Of a stretch of 14,023 nt of DNA, positions 12,650 to 14,023 are shown piece after piece; position 1 is the first letter of the stretch; each line of letters opens with the position of its first letter. This DNA is from Devosia sp. Lineage in GTDB: Bacteria; Pseudomonadota; Alphaproteobacteria; Rhizobiales; Devosiaceae. The notes beneath the pieces are model-generated. The model made no database searches. It was not told the origin of the DNA and worked only from the letters and a program-made list of their open reading frames with translations. The stretch covers positions 1 to 14,023 of the forward strand of contig JAQGKG010000423.1 of assembly GCA_028290245.1 (NCBI GenBank), given 5' to 3'. A program made the position numbers and the translations under genes.

Positions 12650-13282
12650 ATGTTGCTCGAAAAACTAAACTGGCGTTATGCCACCAAGAAGATGGACGCT
12701 TCAAAGATCGTCGCCGCCGACAAGGTAGAGCGCATCATCGAAGCTGCGCGGCTGGCGCCGACCTCCAGCGGCCTGCAGCCGTTTCAGGTGATCGCCGTGA
12801 CCAATCCCGAAGTGCGGGCGAAATTGCGCGCCGCAGCGTTTGACCAGTCGCAGTTGACCGATAGCACCACTGTGCTGGTGTTTGCCGCCTGGGACAAATA
12901 CACCGCAGAGCGCATCGACCAGATGCTGGCGCTTACCATTGCAGAGCGCGGCGGCAGCAGCGATACGCTCACCGCCTATTACGAGCGCCTCAAGGGCATG
13001 TATGTGCCTGCTGGTGCTCAGGCCAATTTCGAGCATGCTGCGCGCCAGGCCTATATCGGTTTCGGCATGTCGATCGCACAGGCTGCGTTCGAAGGCGTGG
13101 ACGCAACGCCGATGGAAGGCTTCGAGCCGGCAAAGTTCGACGAGATTTTGGGCCTGGACAAGCTTGGCCTGCGTTCGGTGTGCATCCTGCCGCTCGGCTA
13201 CCGCGCTGAGGAAGGCGACTGGCTGCTGGGGCAGAAGAAGGTCCGCCGCGCCAAGGAAAATTTCGTTATCGAACTGGCCTGA
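12650..13282 (+). CDS. NAD(P)H-dependent nitroreductase (NfsB-like, FMN)
   Basis: The 210-residue flavoprotein has the nitroreductase layout: an N-terminal RYATKKMD segment (9-16), where basic residues meet FMN phosphate, and the IIEAARLAPTSSGLQPFQV stretch (28-46) typical of NfsB-like enzymes. Next come a central dimer helix region and the C-terminal LGYRAEEGDWL segment, ending in KVRR with a basic FMN contact. It reduces nitroaromatics, quinones or similar electrophiles using NAD(P)H; the natural substrate cannot be told. ATG 12650 has AGGAAA upstream and gives the family's usual length. The 75 upstream residues in frame are rejected as leader. It breaks the run of minus-strand ureide genes and is followed by a strong hairpin. 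Confidence 0.9.
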   Translation: MLLEKLNWRYATKKMDASKIVAADKVERIIEAARLAPTSSGLQPFQVIAVTNPEVRAKLRAAAFDQSQLTDSTTVLVFAAWDKYTAERIDQMLALTIAERGGSSDTLTAYYERLKGMYVPAGAQANFEHAARQAYIGFGMSIAQAAFEGVDATPMEGFEPAKFDEILGLDKLGLRSVCILPLGYRAEEGDWLLGQKKVRRAKENFVIELA

Positions 13283-13288
13283 TTGATG

Positions 13289-13318
13289 CGCCGCCCTTGG
13301 GTGAACCCGAGGGCGGCG
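13289..13318. terminator. Hairpin between the convergent nitroreductase and PuuE-UraD genes
   Basis: CGCCGCCCTTGGG (13289-13301) pairs with CCCGAGGGCGGCG (13306-13318) around a TGAA loop, with one G-T pair. This makes 13 pairs starting 7 bases after the nitroreductase stop and ending 7 bases before the end of the opposing gene. There is no T-run on either strand, so it may act as a bidirectional 3'-end stabiliser or a weak terminator. Confidence 0.65.
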
Positions 13319-13324
13319 ATAATG

Positions 13325-14023
13325 CTAGCTCAACACCGCCTGCAGCCTGAGCAGGGCTATCCGTTCAACTTGGGCGGTGGCGGTGGAGAATTCCTGTTCG
13401 GGGGTGTTGCCGAGGCGGTGTTCAAAGGCGGCGAGGATGCTGGCTTTGGTATGGTCGCGGACGGCGATGATGAAGGGGAAGCCGAACTTTTCGACATAGG
13501 CGGTGTTTAGGGCGGTGAACTTTTCGCGCTCGTCGTCGGTCAGGGCGTCGAGGCCGGCGGACTTTTGTTCGGCGGTGGATTCGGCCGTGAGGCGCTTGGC
13601 GGCGGCGAGCTTGCCGGCGAGGTCTGGGTGGGCGCGGAGGACGGCGAGGCGTTCCTCGGGGGTGGCAATGCGGAACTGACTGCGCAGGGCGAAATGGAGG
13701 CCAATGGCGGTGTCGTTGACCGGGGCGAGTTCACCATCCCAGGCGCGTTCAGCGATCCATGGGGAGTGTTCGAAAACCGATCCGTAGCGAGCGACGAAGC
13801 CGGTCTTGTCGAGCTGGGAGGGGATGACCTCGGGCACGAAATAAGGGTGGGTGCTGGCCCAATGCTCGGCGATGGCGAGGCGGGTGGGAATCCAGACCTT
13901 GTCGAAGCCGGTGATGTAATCGACGAATTTCTTGAGGCCTTGGAAGCGGCCGGGCTGGCCGACGAGGCGGCAGTGCAGGCCCAGCGACATCATCTTGGGG
14001 CTGCCGGCCTGGCCCTCGGCATA
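13325..14023 (-). CDS. puuE-uraD: PuuE-UraD fusion (allantoinase / OHCU decarboxylase), C-terminal part; continues beyond the window
   Basis: The frame is open to the right edge, and 232 residues are visible. The first ~60 are the end of PuuE, the polysaccharide-deacetylase-type allantoinase: MMSLGLHCRLVGQPGR, then KKFVDYITGFDKVWIPTR and an IAEHW helix. After a short linker follows a whole UraD domain of about 160 residues. It has FEHSPWIAERAW holding the catalytic-type His, LRAHPDLAGKLA, the EQKSAGLDAL segment and the FGFPFIIAVRDHTK strand. UraD decarboxylates OHCU to (S)-allantoin and PuuE opens allantoin to allantoate, so the fused protein does two successive steps. Such fusions are known; separate genes are also common. 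An apparent ATG at 13993 lies inside PuuE and is not the true start. Confidence 0.92.
   Translation of the reverse strand, partial: YAEGQAGSPKMMSLGLHCRLVGQPGRFQGLKKFVDYITGFDKVWIPTRLAIAEHWASTHPYFVPEVIPSQLDKTGFVARYGSVFEHSPWIAERAWDGELAPVNDTAIGLHFALRSQFRIATPEERLAVLRAHPDLAGKLAAAKRLTAESTAEQKSAGLDALTDDEREKFTALNTAYVEKFGFPFIIAVRDHTKASILAAFEHRLGNTPEQEFSTATAQVERIALLRLQAVLS

Overview
The window reads as a chromosomal segment of a GC-rich alphaproteobacterium of the Hyphomicrobiales/Rhizobiales type. A Devosia-like genome is my best guess, from the protein flavour only. Supporting signs are an ECF sigma factor paired with an NrsF-type (DUF1109) anti-sigma factor, an otsBA trehalose operon behind a GGAAC/CGTT-like general-stress promoter, and a ureide catabolism cluster. 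Genes are dense and sit in short operons with ATGA overlaps. I saw no tRNA, rRNA, CRISPR array, transposase or phage gene.

Left edge (1-1464): a secreted 5'-nucleotidase/metallophosphatase gene on the minus strand is closed by an in-frame TAG after 170 codons, so it looks truncated. A 302-bp divergent gap separates it from a ThuA-family gene.

Centre of interest (1468-4886): a stress-response module. On the minus strand are an ECF sigma factor (SigF type) and its six-helix NrsF anti-sigma factor. Divergent on the plus strand are a small secreted methionine-rich protein, a four-helix b-type cytochrome and a Tat-exported sulfite-oxidase-fold molybdoenzyme. The gene set matches in content the sigF/nrsF - mrpX - yedZ1 - yedY1 system known from Azospira suillum, where the methionine-rich peptide scavenges hypochlorite and the molybdoenzyme reduces its methionine sulfoxides with electrons from the membrane cytochrome. 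Both divergent transcripts start from near-identical sites, GTAAC(A/C)-N16-CGAATGG, at 2739-2767 (+) and 2684-2656 (-). This implies one autoregulated ECF regulon. The NrsF here lacks one of the two cysteines tied to metal sensing in Caulobacter, and the molybdoenzyme carries a lipobox in its Tat signal.

Middle (4887-7859): a 382-bp non-coding stretch that can fold into several hairpins leads into an RhlE-like DEAD-box RNA helicase, probably started by TTG at 5269. A strong intrinsic terminator follows, then a ketopantoate-reductase-family gene.

Trehalose synthesis (7868-10138): otsB then otsA on the minus strand, with a candidate EcfG-type promoter upstream.

Right side (10238-14023): purine/ureide degradation on the minus strand. 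It comprises a PuuE-UraD fusion (C-terminal part only, running off the edge), AllE, AllA and a nucleoside (guanine-like) deaminase. AllE, AllA and the deaminase are packed as one operon. A plus-strand nitroreductase gene sits between the fusion gene and allE. Together these enzymes cover OHCU to allantoin, and ureidoglycine to ureidoglycolate to glyoxylate plus urea, with the deaminase feeding purines in at the top. A tiny secreted-protein-like frame lies antisense to the tail of the deaminase gene.
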